In this document: one piece after another, positions 1 through 6,803 of the stretch
Layout of the letters: each line of letters opens with the position of its first letter
How positions within the stretch are numbered: position 1 is the stretch's first letter
The notes under the pieces: model-generated
The model's database searches: none
Told to the model about the DNA's origin: nothing
What the model saw: the letters and a program-made list of their open reading frames with translations, nothing else
Assembly: GCA_037190175.1 (NCBI GenBank)
Contig: JBBCJM010000232.1
Coordinates: 1-16,352 of the forward strand
Length of the DNA: 16,352 nt
DNA from: JBBCJM01 sp037190175
GTDB taxonomy: Bacteria > Pseudomonadota > Alphaproteobacteria > Rhodobacterales > Rhodobacteraceae
Reading direction: 5' to 3'
Made by a program: the position numbers and the translations under genes

Positions 1-239
1 GGCCGCTCGCCGCCCCCGCGCTGCTGCAAGCGGCCCAGGGCAGGCTCGACGCCGCCGCCCCCGCGCCCGCCCCCTGGGCGCCCTGGGGCGTGGCCCGCGC
101 CGCTCTGCGCGCCGCGCTGGCCCGCACGCCTTCCGACCGCACCATCCTGGTGGGCGCCTGGGAGGCCGAGGCCGACTGGGCCGCCGCCGCGGGCCTGGCC
201 GCCTGGCTGCCCGAGAGCCGGTTCTTCCCGGCGGCCTGA
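1..239 (+). CDS. 3' end of an unrecognised protein (partial)
   Basis: The reading frame is open from the window edge (frame starting at base 3) to a TGA at 237-239, giving the last 78 residues of a longer protein. It is Ala-, Pro- and Trp-rich, with codon use typical of this genome. The C-terminus contains the segment TILVGAWEAEADWAAA and ends in ESRFFPAA. The ILVGAWEAE stretch looks like a beta strand followed by a helix, as at the edge of an alpha/beta domain, but I do not recognise a family and assign no function. It converges on ribF, with the two stops about 120 bases apart and repeat DNA between them. Confidence 0.55.
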   Translation, partial: PLAAPALLQAAQGRLDAAAPAPAPWAPWGVARAALRAALARTPSDRTILVGAWEAEADWAAAAGLAAWLPESRFFPAA

Positions 240-254
240 TCCTCGCCGGCTGGG

Positions 255-330
255 GGACAATTTGACTCAAACTGTCCTTCTTCTGTCGATAAATATCCTC
301 GGGGGGTCCGGGGGGCAGACGGCCCCCCGG
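255..330. repeat. Composite palindromic intergenic repeat, left copy
   Basis: Three modules lie between two convergent genes. First is a 23-bp palindrome (255-277), arms ggacaatttga / tcaaactgtcc around a single C, with one mismatch. Second is the motif aaatatcctcggggg (291-305). Third is a GC stem-loop (308-330) with arms ccgggggg / ccccccgg and a 7-base loop cagacgg. The same three modules recur in the opposite orientation at 15535-15660, with the same loop sequence. The stem-loop may also serve as a weak bidirectional terminator for the convergent genes, although no T-run follows it. I associate the aaatatcctcggggg motif with intergenic repeats of Rhodobacteraceae (recollection, not a search). 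Confidence 0.7.
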
Positions 331-359
331 CGCTCTCCACCAGAACCGGCGCCGGGGGT

Positions 360-1286
360 TCAGCCCTCGACCAGCACCGCCCGGGCGCGCTCCACGTCGC
401 GGGCGATCTGGTCGGTCAGTTCGGGCAGGCCGGCGAAGCTGGCCTCGGGGCGCAGGTAGTCGACCAGCGCCACCGACAGCTGCTCGCCGTAGAGCTCGCC
501 GGCGAAGTCGATGAGGTAGGTTTCCAGGTTGGGCGCGTTCCGGCCGAACATCGGCCGCACGCCCAGGCTGGCCGCGCCGCGGTAGGTCCCCCTGTGCGGC
601 CCGGTCAGCACGTCCACCCAGACCGCATAGACCCCCAGCCGGGGCAGGTGCAGCCCCTCGACCGACGTGTTGGCGGTGGGAAAGCCCAGGTCCCGCCCCC
701 GCTTCTCGCCGTGGATCACCTCGCCCTCGATGCGGTGCCAGTGGCCCAGCATCCGCGCCGCGCGCGCCGGCTCCCCCGCCCCCAGCGCCTCGCGGATCGC
801 GGTGGAGGAGGGCACCTCGCCCCCCGCCGCGGCCACCAGCGGCACCAGCGTGGCCGCGATCCCCCGTTCGGCGCAGAGCCGGGCGAGTTCCCCGGCGGTG
901 CCGGTGCGGCCCCTGCCGAAGCGGAAGTCCTCTCCCACCGCGACATGGGCGATGCCCAGCCCATCGGCCAGCACTTCGGCCACGAAGTCCTCGGGGCCGA
1001 GGCCCGCCAGCCTGGCGTCGAAGGGCAGCTCGTAGAGCCGTTCCACCCCCAGCCGGGCCAGCCGGTTGGCCCGCGCCACGGCGTTCATCAGCCGGAAGGG
1101 CGGGGCGGAGGGGGCGAAGAACTGGCGCGGATGCGGCTCGAAGGTCACCACCCCCAGCGGCCCCCTGCCGCGGGCGGCGTCGATCACCGCGGCATGGCCC
1201 AGATGCACGCCGTCGAAATTGCCCATCGCCACCGAGGCGCCGCGTGCGCCGGGCTCAAGCCCCTGCCAGTGCCTGAAGATCCGCAT
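360..1286 (-). CDS. ribF: Bifunctional riboflavin kinase / FAD synthetase
   Basis: This 308-residue protein should phosphorylate riboflavin to FMN and then adenylylate FMN to FAD in the cytoplasm. The N-terminal FAD synthetase (nucleotidyltransferase) domain shows GNFDGVHLGH at residues 22-31 and the SSTAIRE motif at 160-166. The C-terminal riboflavin kinase domain begins near residue 185 and shows GFPTAN at 201-206 and NLETYLIDF around 253-261, whose Glu (E255) is the expected kinase base. Length is normal for the family. The start at 1286 gives MRIFRHWQ, the usual N-terminus; the SD is only a G-run. It lies 32 bases after the MaoC-like gene on the same strand and is probably cotranscribed with it. 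Confidence 0.95.
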   Translation of the reverse strand: MRIFRHWQGLEPGARGASVAMGNFDGVHLGHAAVIDAARGRGPLGVVTFEPHPRQFFAPSAPPFRLMNAVARANRLARLGVERLYELPFDARLAGLGPEDFVAEVLADGLGIAHVAVGEDFRFGRGRTGTAGELARLCAERGIAATLVPLVAAAGGEVPSSTAIREALGAGEPARAARMLGHWHRIEGEVIHGEKRGRDLGFPTANTSVEGLHLPRLGVYAVWVDVLTGPHRGTYRGAASLGVRPMFGRNAPNLETYLIDFAGELYGEQLSVALVDYLRPEASFAGLPELTDQIARDVERARAVLVEG

Positions 1287-1318
1287 CAGCCCCCGGCGGG
1301 CGGGGCCCGCGCATCCCG

Positions 1319-1762
1319 TCAGTCGAACTTGCGGCTGGGCGCCAGAACCAGCGCCTCGCCCCTGAGCACCACCGTATCGCCCACGGCGCAGCGGGTTTCA
1401 AGGGTCACCCGGCGGCGGGCATGGTCGATGGCGGTGACCGAGACCTCGGCCAGAACGCAGTCGCCGGGGCGCACCGGGGCCAGGAATTTCAGGCTCTGGC
1501 CCAGGTAGACGGTGCCGTGGCCGGGCAGCTGTTCCCCGATCACCGCCGAGACCAGCCCCGCGGTCAGCATCCCGTGGGCGATGCGGCCCTGGAAGATGGT
1601 GTCGCGGGCATAGGCGTCGTCCAGGTGCACCGGGTTGCGGTCGGTCGAGACCTCGGCGAACAGCTCGATGTCGCGGTCGGTCACGGTCTTGCGCAGGGAG
1701 CGCGTCATGCCGATCTCCAGATCCTCGATGCAGATCGTCCCGCGGGGAGCGTTGTCGAGCAT
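1319..1762 (-). CDS. MaoC-family (R)-specific enoyl-CoA hydratase (PhaJ-like)
   Basis: A 147-residue single hot-dog-fold protein. The hydratase signature is complete: FAEVSTDRNPVHLDD with D41, N43 and H46 (Asp/His catalytic pair), followed by IFQGRIAHGML at 57-66. Proteins of this size and motif hydrate trans-2-enoyl-CoA to (R)-3-hydroxyacyl-CoA and can link beta-oxidation to polyhydroxyalkanoate synthesis. The substrate chain length cannot be read here. I chose the ATG at 1762 because GGGAGG lies about 8 bases upstream and a good promoter (1791-1819) places the transcript start near 1784. The longer open frame to 1864 would begin upstream of that promoter. First gene of a probable two-gene unit with ribF. 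Confidence 0.9.
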   Translation of the reverse strand: MLDNAPRGTICIEDLEIGMTRSLRKTVTDRDIELFAEVSTDRNPVHLDDAYARDTIFQGRIAHGMLTAGLVSAVIGEQLPGHGTVYLGQSLKFLAPVRPGDCVLAEVSVTAIDHARRRVTLETRCAVGDTVVLRGEALVLAPSRKFD

Positions 1763-1790
1763 GGGCGAATCCTCCCTGTCCATGCGGCGC

Positions 1791-1819
1791 AGGGTAGGAG
1801 ATGCCGCGGTGCAGCGCAA
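1791..1819 (-). promoter_or_regulatory. Predicted sigma70-type promoter of the maoC-ribF unit
   Basis: Reading the minus strand, TTGCGC (1819-1814) and TACCCT (1796-1791) are separated by exactly 17 bases. The predicted transcript start is near 1784, leaving a leader of about 22 bases that contains the GGGAGG ribosome site. It lies downstream of the HAD gene terminator, consistent with a fresh transcription unit. Confidence 0.5.
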
Positions 1820-1852
1820 GTTCGCCGGGTAATTTTCATGCGACGATGCGGC

Positions 1853-1877
1853 AAAATCCCGCAACTATCTTGCGGGG
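1853..1877 (-). terminator. Rho-independent terminator of the HAD-IIA gene
   Basis: On the minus strand a 7-bp perfect stem, CCCGCAA / TTGCGGG with loop GATAG, is followed by ATTTT. It begins 7 bases after the stop codon of the gene ending at 1884, so it should separate that gene from maoC-ribF. Confidence 0.7.
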
Positions 1878-1883
1878 CCGTTG

Positions 1884-2774
1884 TCAGCGCAGCCGGCCGA
1901 TGGCCCAGGTGGCGGGCGTCTGGCGGGCGTCCAGCCAGGCTTGCAGCAGCGCGGGGTCGGGCGTCTCGGGGTCGGGGCCGAAGAGGCCGGCCGCCAGCCC
2001 GCCGGTGATGAAGAGCGTGTCGAGCCCCTCGGCCAGCCCGCCCTGCACGTCGGTGCCGATCCCGTCGCCCAGGCAGAGGATGCGGTCCTCGGCCACCTCG
2101 GCCACCTCGGCCAGCCGGCGGCGGGCCAGGTCGTAGATCGGCGGATGCGGCTTGCCGAAATAGAGCGCGGTTCCCCCCATCTGTTCGTAGAGTTCGGCGA
2201 TGGCGCCGGCGCAGTAGATGCGGGTCTCGCCCACGTCCACCACCAGGTCGGGGTTGGTGCAGAGCATCTTCAGCCCCCGCGCCCTGGCCTCCAGCAGCGT
2301 GGCGCGATAGTCCTCGGGCGTCTCCACGCGGTCGTCGAAGGGGCCGGTGCAGACGATCCCCTCGGCCTCCGCCAGCCCCACCCGCTCGATGGGGGGCTGG
2401 CCGGCGGCGAGGGCGGCCAGCTCGGGGCTGAAGTCGGTGAAGAAGCTCAGGTCCCGCTCCGGCCCGATGTGATAGACCCGCCGGCCCGCCGCCCCCACCA
2501 GCAGCGCATATTGCGCCGCATCGCCCGAGCTGACCACCGCGTCCCAGGCGTCGGCCGGGATCCCCAGCCGGGCAAAGCCGCGCACCACCGCCGGGTTGGG
2601 GCGCGGCGCGTTGGTCAGCAGGATCACCCGCCCGCCCCCGGCCCGGAACGCCTGCAAGGCCGCCACCGCCGCGGGCCAGGCCGCGATCCCGTTGTGCACG
2701 CAGCCCCAGAGGTCGCAGAACAGCGCGTCGTAACGGTCGGCGATCTCGGCCAGCGAGGCGATGATCCGGGTCAT
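1884..2774 (-). CDS. HAD-superfamily class IIA hydrolase (TIGR01459-type)
   Basis: A 296-residue cytoplasmic phosphatase-fold protein of the NagD/class IIA HAD type. Motif I is FCDLWGCVHNG, with nucleophile D21 and Trp at +2, where most HAD phosphatases carry a second Asp. Motif II is LLTNA (T54), motif III includes K208 in GKPHPPIY, and motif IV is CLGDGIGTD with D237 and D242. The region between motifs II and III forms the C2-type cap. The DLWG variant is what defines the alphaproteobacterial TIGR01459 group, whose substrate is not established to my knowledge. A weak SD (GAAGGA) lies about 10 bases before the start at 2774. Its nearness to ribF invites an FMN phosphatase hypothesis, but its own terminator separates it from that unit. 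Confidence 0.9.
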   Translation of the reverse strand: MTRIIASLAEIADRYDALFCDLWGCVHNGIAAWPAAVAALQAFRAGGGRVILLTNAPRPNPAVVRGFARLGIPADAWDAVVSSGDAAQYALLVGAAGRRVYHIGPERDLSFFTDFSPELAALAAGQPPIERVGLAEAEGIVCTGPFDDRVETPEDYRATLLEARARGLKMLCTNPDLVVDVGETRIYCAGAIAELYEQMGGTALYFGKPHPPIYDLARRRLAEVAEVAEDRILCLGDGIGTDVQGGLAEGLDTLFITGGLAAGLFGPDPETPDPALLQAWLDARQTPATWAIGRLR

Positions 2775-2845
2775 GGCGGGCCTTTCCTTCGGCGTGGCCC
2801 CGGCTCTACCCCGGGCGGGAGGGGACGGGAAGGGGGCCGGCGTAG

Positions 2846-2863
2846 GGCGGGATTCATCCCGCC
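2846..2863. repeat. Stem-loop after ppaC, possible terminator
   Basis: A perfect 7-bp inverted repeat, ggcggga / tcccgcc around ttca, lies 23 bases beyond the ppaC stop and 72 bases before the HAD start. No T-run follows on either strand, so terminator activity is uncertain. It may instead be a short dispersed intergenic palindrome. The rest of 2775-2885 is GC-rich and I see nothing else in it. Confidence 0.45.
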
Positions 2864-2885
2864 ACTCTGGAACATCCCCCCGCGA

Positions 2886-3806
2886 TCACACCTTCAGCGC
2901 CGGCAGGATCTGCTTCTTGCGGCTGAGGATGCCGGGCAGGACCACGGTGTCGCCGGTCACGGTGCAGCCGAAGGAGGCCTCGGCCACGGCCTTCACGAAG
3001 TCGTTGGGCACCAGCAGCGTCGCCTCCTCGCGGATGATGTCCACGATGAAGAGCAGCACCTGGTCGGCCCCGTCCTCGGCCGCCACGCCGGGCATCGCCG
3101 CCATCAGGCTGGCCTTGCGGTCCAGCAGCACCCGCGGCGCGGTGGTTTCCAGCACCGAGACGCGCAGTTCCTTGCCGCCGACGGTATATTCCTTCGAATC
3201 CATCCGCAGCAGTTCGGCGTCCGAGAAGGCCGAGACGTCGGACTTCGCGGCGAACATCTCGTCGGCCAGATCCGCGATCTTCACCCCCAGATCCGCCGCC
3301 AGCCTCTCCGCCACCGCCTTGTCGTGCGGGGTGGTGGTGGGCGAGCGGAAGGCGAGCGTGTCGGAGAGGATGCAGGACAGCATCGCCCCCCTGATCCCCC
3401 GCGGGGCCTTGGCCAGATCGCCCCCGATCAGGTCGTGCATGATGGTGGCGGTGCAGGCCAGCGGGCGGATGGTGATCTCGATGGGGGTCCTGGTCTTCAG
3501 CCCGCCCACCAGCATGTGGTGGTCGACGATCCCCTGCACCGCGGCCTCGCCGATCCCGGCGGGCAGTTCGGCGGGGTTGTTGGTGTCCACGATCACCACC
3601 TGCTCGCCCGGGCTCACGTCCGAAATGATCGCGGGCTTCTCCAGCCCCCAGTGGCGCAGCACGAAGGCGGCCTCGGTATTGGGCTCGCCCAGCAGCACCG
3701 CCTCGGCCGGGGTGCCTTTCACTTCGGTCAGATACCAGGCCCAGATGAGCGGCGAGCCGGTGGAATCGGTATCGGGCGACTTGTGGCCGAAAACCTTGAT
3801 GGTCAT
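2886..3806 (-). CDS. ppaC: Manganese-dependent (family II) inorganic pyrophosphatase
   Basis: This 306-residue protein should hydrolyse pyrophosphate to two phosphates in the cytoplasm, pulling biosynthetic reactions forward. All family II signatures are present: GHKSPDTDS with H8, D12 and D14; VDTNNP with D74; DHH at 95-97; SCILSDT with D149; and the C-terminal SRKKQ substrate-binding motif at 295-299. DHH and DHHA2 domains together account for the whole length. The start at 3806 (MTIKVFGHK) is preferred over the open frame up to 3866. GAAGG sits 7 bases upstream, the known N-terminus matches, and the predicted promoter (3838-3866) overlaps the longer candidate. Confidence 0.95.
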   Translation of the reverse strand: MTIKVFGHKSPDTDSTGSPLIWAWYLTEVKGTPAEAVLLGEPNTEAAFVLRHWGLEKPAIISDVSPGEQVVIVDTNNPAELPAGIGEAAVQGIVDHHMLVGGLKTRTPIEITIRPLACTATIMHDLIGGDLAKAPRGIRGAMLSCILSDTLAFRSPTTTPHDKAVAERLAADLGVKIADLADEMFAAKSDVSAFSDAELLRMDSKEYTVGGKELRVSVLETTAPRVLLDRKASLMAAMPGVAAEDGADQVLLFIVDIIREEATLLVPNDFVKAVAEASFGCTVTGDTVVLPGILSRKKQILPALKV

Positions 3807-3837
3807 GGGGAAGCCTTCGCGTGATGGGTTCGGCGGC

Positions 3838-3866
3838 TCCTTACCCGGGGCGGGCGGCTTTGTCAC
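3838..3866 (-). promoter_or_regulatory. Predicted ppaC promoter
   Basis: On the minus strand, GTGACA (3866-3861) and TAAGGA (3843-3838) are 17 bases apart. The predicted start of transcription near 3831 leaves a leader of about 25 bases. It faces away from the promoter proposed for the 68-residue gene. Confidence 0.5.
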
Positions 3867-3896
3867 CGGGGGCGCGTCGGTTCACCGCGGAGAGGC

Positions 3897-3925
3897 GGGA
3901 CAGGCCCCGGAAACCGTGCTAGGCT
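3897..3925 (+). promoter_or_regulatory. Possible promoter of the small coiled-coil gene
   Basis: GGGACA (3897-3902) and TAGGCT (3920-3925, within tgctaggct) are spaced 17 bases apart and lie 35 bases before the ATG at 3961. The -10 resembles the TA-containing hexamers in front of other genes here, such as tig. The -35 is only a four-of-six match. Confidence 0.35.
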
Positions 3926-3960
3926 GCCGCCATTGCAACATTCTGCCCCAGGGTGATTTC

Positions 3961-4167
3961 ATGGCCAAGATGCCGGATGCGAAGGATCTGAAGAAGCGCA
4001 TCGAGAAGGTACAGAAGTCGCTGGACGAGCAGGACAAGGAGATTGCCAAGATTTCCAAGGAGGCCGGCGACAACAAGGATCTCGCCAAGGCGGCCGAGGA
4101 TGCGCGGGGCAGGCTCAGCAGCGCCCGCAAGCAGGCCGACGCGATGATGAACTTCATCAGGAACTGA
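3961..4167 (+). CDS. Small charged coiled-coil protein, function unknown
   Basis: A 68-residue soluble protein with no signal peptide, membrane segment or cysteine. It is dominated by Lys, Glu, Asp and Ala. Residues 8-33 (DLKKRIEKVQKSLDEQ onward) and 40-63 look like two amphipathic helices joined by a GDN turn, which would fit an antiparallel hairpin or coiled coil. The start is well supported: AGGGTGA lies 4 bases before the ATG and a hairpin terminator follows the stop. It is therefore probably a real monocistronic gene. I do not recognise a named family. It is divergent from ppaC and has no obvious functional tie to XdhC downstream. Confidence 0.75.
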   Translation: MAKMPDAKDLKKRIEKVQKSLDEQDKEIAKISKEAGDNKDLAKAAEDARGRLSSARKQADAMMNFIRN

Positions 4168-4182
4168 CGGCCAGCCCGCCCC

Positions 4183-4207
4183 GGCCTGTCGCCCGACAGG
4201 GCCTTTT
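4183..4207 (+). terminator. Rho-independent terminator after the small coiled-coil gene
   Basis: The stem ggcctgtc / gacagg(g)cc has one bulged G and a short GC loop, and is followed by TTTT at 4204-4207. It starts 16 bases after the stop codon. Confidence 0.6.
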
Positions 4208-4263
4208 CCCTGTGGCGCGGAGGTTTGCCGCGCGCCATAGTCCCCTGCGAAAGGGGGGCTGCC

Positions 4264-5235
<972 letters not shown>

Positions 5236-5245
5236 GCGCGGCCGA

Positions 5246-5275
5246 TTGACAGGCCGGGGCCGCGGGGCCAAGCCT
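5246..5275 (+). promoter_or_regulatory. Possible trkH promoter
   Basis: A perfect TTGACA (5246-5251) is followed after 18 bases by AAGCCT (5270-5275). The trkH ATG is at 5283, so a transcript from here would be leaderless or nearly so. This fits the lack of any SD-like sequence before that ATG. Confidence 0.35.
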
Positions 5276-5282
5276 GCCCTGC

Positions 5283-6731
5283 ATGATCGACCCGCGCCCC
5301 GTCGGATACGTCATCGGCCTCCTGGTCGCCGCGCTGGGCGCCACGATGCTGTTTCCCATGGCGCTGGACCTCATGGCGGGCCACCGCAACTGGACCGCCT
5401 TTCTGGAGGCCGCGGTGATCAGCGGGCTGACAGGCACGCTGACCGCGCTGGCCTGCACCAGCCGCAACCTGCGGGCGCTGAGCCTGCAGCAGTCCTTCCT
5501 GCTGACCACCGGCACCTGGGTGGCGCTGCCGGTCTTCGGCGCGCTGCCCTTCCTGCTGGGCGCGCCCCATGCCGGGCCGCTCGATGCCCTTTTCGAGGCC
5601 GTCTCGGGCATGACCACCACCGGCACCACGGTGTTCCTGGGGCTGGAGGACCTGCCGCCCGGCACGCTGCTGTGGCGCGGGATCCTGCAATGGCTGGGGG
5701 GCCTGGGGATCGTGGTGGTGGCGATGATCTTCCTGCCGGTGATGCGGGTGGGGGGGATGCAGTTCTTCCGCTCCGAGGGCTTCGACACGCTGGGCAAGAT
5801 CCTGCCCCGCGCGCTCGACATCGCCGCGGCGCTGATCCGGGTCTATCTGACGCTGACCGTCGCCTGCGTGCTGGTGTTCTTCGGCCTGGGGATGAGCGGG
5901 TTCGAGGCGGTGGTGCTGGCGCTTTCCACCGTTTCCACCGGGGGTTTCGCGCCGCACGACGCCTCCTTCGCGCCGCATCGGGGGGCGGCGGAATGGGCGG
6001 CGGTGGTGTTCATGCTCTTGGCCTCGATGCCCTTCATCCGCTTCGTGCAGGCGATGCAGGGCACGCTGGGGCCGCTCTGGCGCGATGCGCAGGTGCGGGC
6101 CTATCTGCGCTGGAACCTGTACGCGGTGGTCGCGGTCACGGCCTACGAGATGGGCCGCCGCGGGGTGCCGCCGGCCGAGATGCTGCGGGAAGGCGCGTTC
6201 AACGTGGTCTCCACCTTCTCGGGCACCGGCTTCGCCAGCACGGATCTGGCGGGCTGGGGGCCCTTTCCCTTCGTGGTGCTGATCGCGGTGGGGCTGATCG
6301 GGGGCTGCACCTCCTCGACCGGCTGCGCGATCAAGGTGTTCCGCTTCCTGATCCTGTTCGAGGCGGTCAAGGCGCAGATCGCCCGGCTGATGAACCCCTC
6401 GGCGGTGGTGGCGGTGCGCTACGAGGGGCGGCGGGTGGGGCGGGAGGTGATCGATTCGGTCATCGTGTTCTTCACCCTGTTCATCCTGACCTTCGGGCTG
6501 CTGTCGGTGGCGCTGTCGCTGACCGGGCTTTCCACCCGGGCCGCGCTCTCGGCCGCCTGGTCCTCGATCGCCAATGTGGGGCCGGTGTTCGGGCCCGAGG
6601 TGGGGCCGACCGGCGCGGTGGACGGGTTTCCGGCCGCGGCCAAGTGGGTGATGATGGGCGGCATGATCGTGGGCCGGCTGGAGCTGATGGCGGTCTTCGT
6701 GCTGTTCATGCGCGGCTTCTGGCGGGGGTGA
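5283..6731 (+). CDS. trkH: TrkH-family potassium uptake protein (membrane subunit)
   Basis: A 482-residue inner-membrane protein with about ten hydrophobic helices and four pore-loop repeats. The selectivity-filter segments are visible: MTTTGTT (110-116), STVSTGGFA (215-223), STFSGTGFA (310-318) and SIANVGPVF (428-436). The loop GGCTSSTGCAIKVFR (340-354) is the Trk gating-loop region, and GRLELM (464-469) is the conserved end. K+ enters through the pore, normally gated by a cytoplasmic TrkA; no trkA is in the window. It lies 47 bases after the XdhC gene, so readthrough is possible, but a TTGACA box in the gap suggests its own promoter. The start lacks a recognisable SD. Confidence 0.93.
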   Translation: MIDPRPVGYVIGLLVAALGATMLFPMALDLMAGHRNWTAFLEAAVISGLTGTLTALACTSRNLRALSLQQSFLLTTGTWVALPVFGALPFLLGAPHAGPLDALFEAVSGMTTTGTTVFLGLEDLPPGTLLWRGILQWLGGLGIVVVAMIFLPVMRVGGMQFFRSEGFDTLGKILPRALDIAAALIRVYLTLTVACVLVFFGLGMSGFEAVVLALSTVSTGGFAPHDASFAPHRGAAEWAAVVFMLLASMPFIRFVQAMQGTLGPLWRDAQVRAYLRWNLYAVVAVTAYEMGRRGVPPAEMLREGAFNVVSTFSGTGFASTDLAGWGPFPFVVLIAVGLIGGCTSSTGCAIKVFRFLILFEAVKAQIARLMNPSAVVAVRYEGRRVGREVIDSVIVFFTLFILTFGLLSVALSLTGLSTRAALSAAWSSIANVGPVFGPEVGPTGAVDGFPAAAKWVMMGGMIVGRLELMAVFVLFMRGFWRG

Positions 6732-6732
6732 T

Positions 6733-6754
6733 CCGCCGGCCGGCGGCTTTCCTT
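6733..6754 (+). terminator. Possible trkH terminator
   Basis: The perfect palindrome ccgccggccggcgg (6733-6746; 5-bp stem with a GGCC loop) begins two bases after the stop and is followed by a T-rich ctttcctt. The T-run is interrupted, so confidence is moderate. Confidence 0.4.
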
Positions 6755-6803
6755 GCCGCCCGGCGCGCCCTATGGTCGCGGCCCCCTGACTCGGAGCCGC
6801 CGC

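Noticed and set aside
1763..1864. Extended N-terminus of the MaoC-like gene starting at 1864
   Set aside because: It would begin upstream of the predicted promoter and inside the terminator of the preceding gene. The start at 1762 has a good SD and matches the usual family length.
1881..3824. Very long open frame on the + strand opposite the HAD and ppaC genes (647 codons)
   Set aside because: It is antisense to two fully motif-supported enzymes. Its translation is a low-complexity Gly/His/Arg/Gln-rich product typical of GC-rich DNA read in a shadow frame, with no domain.
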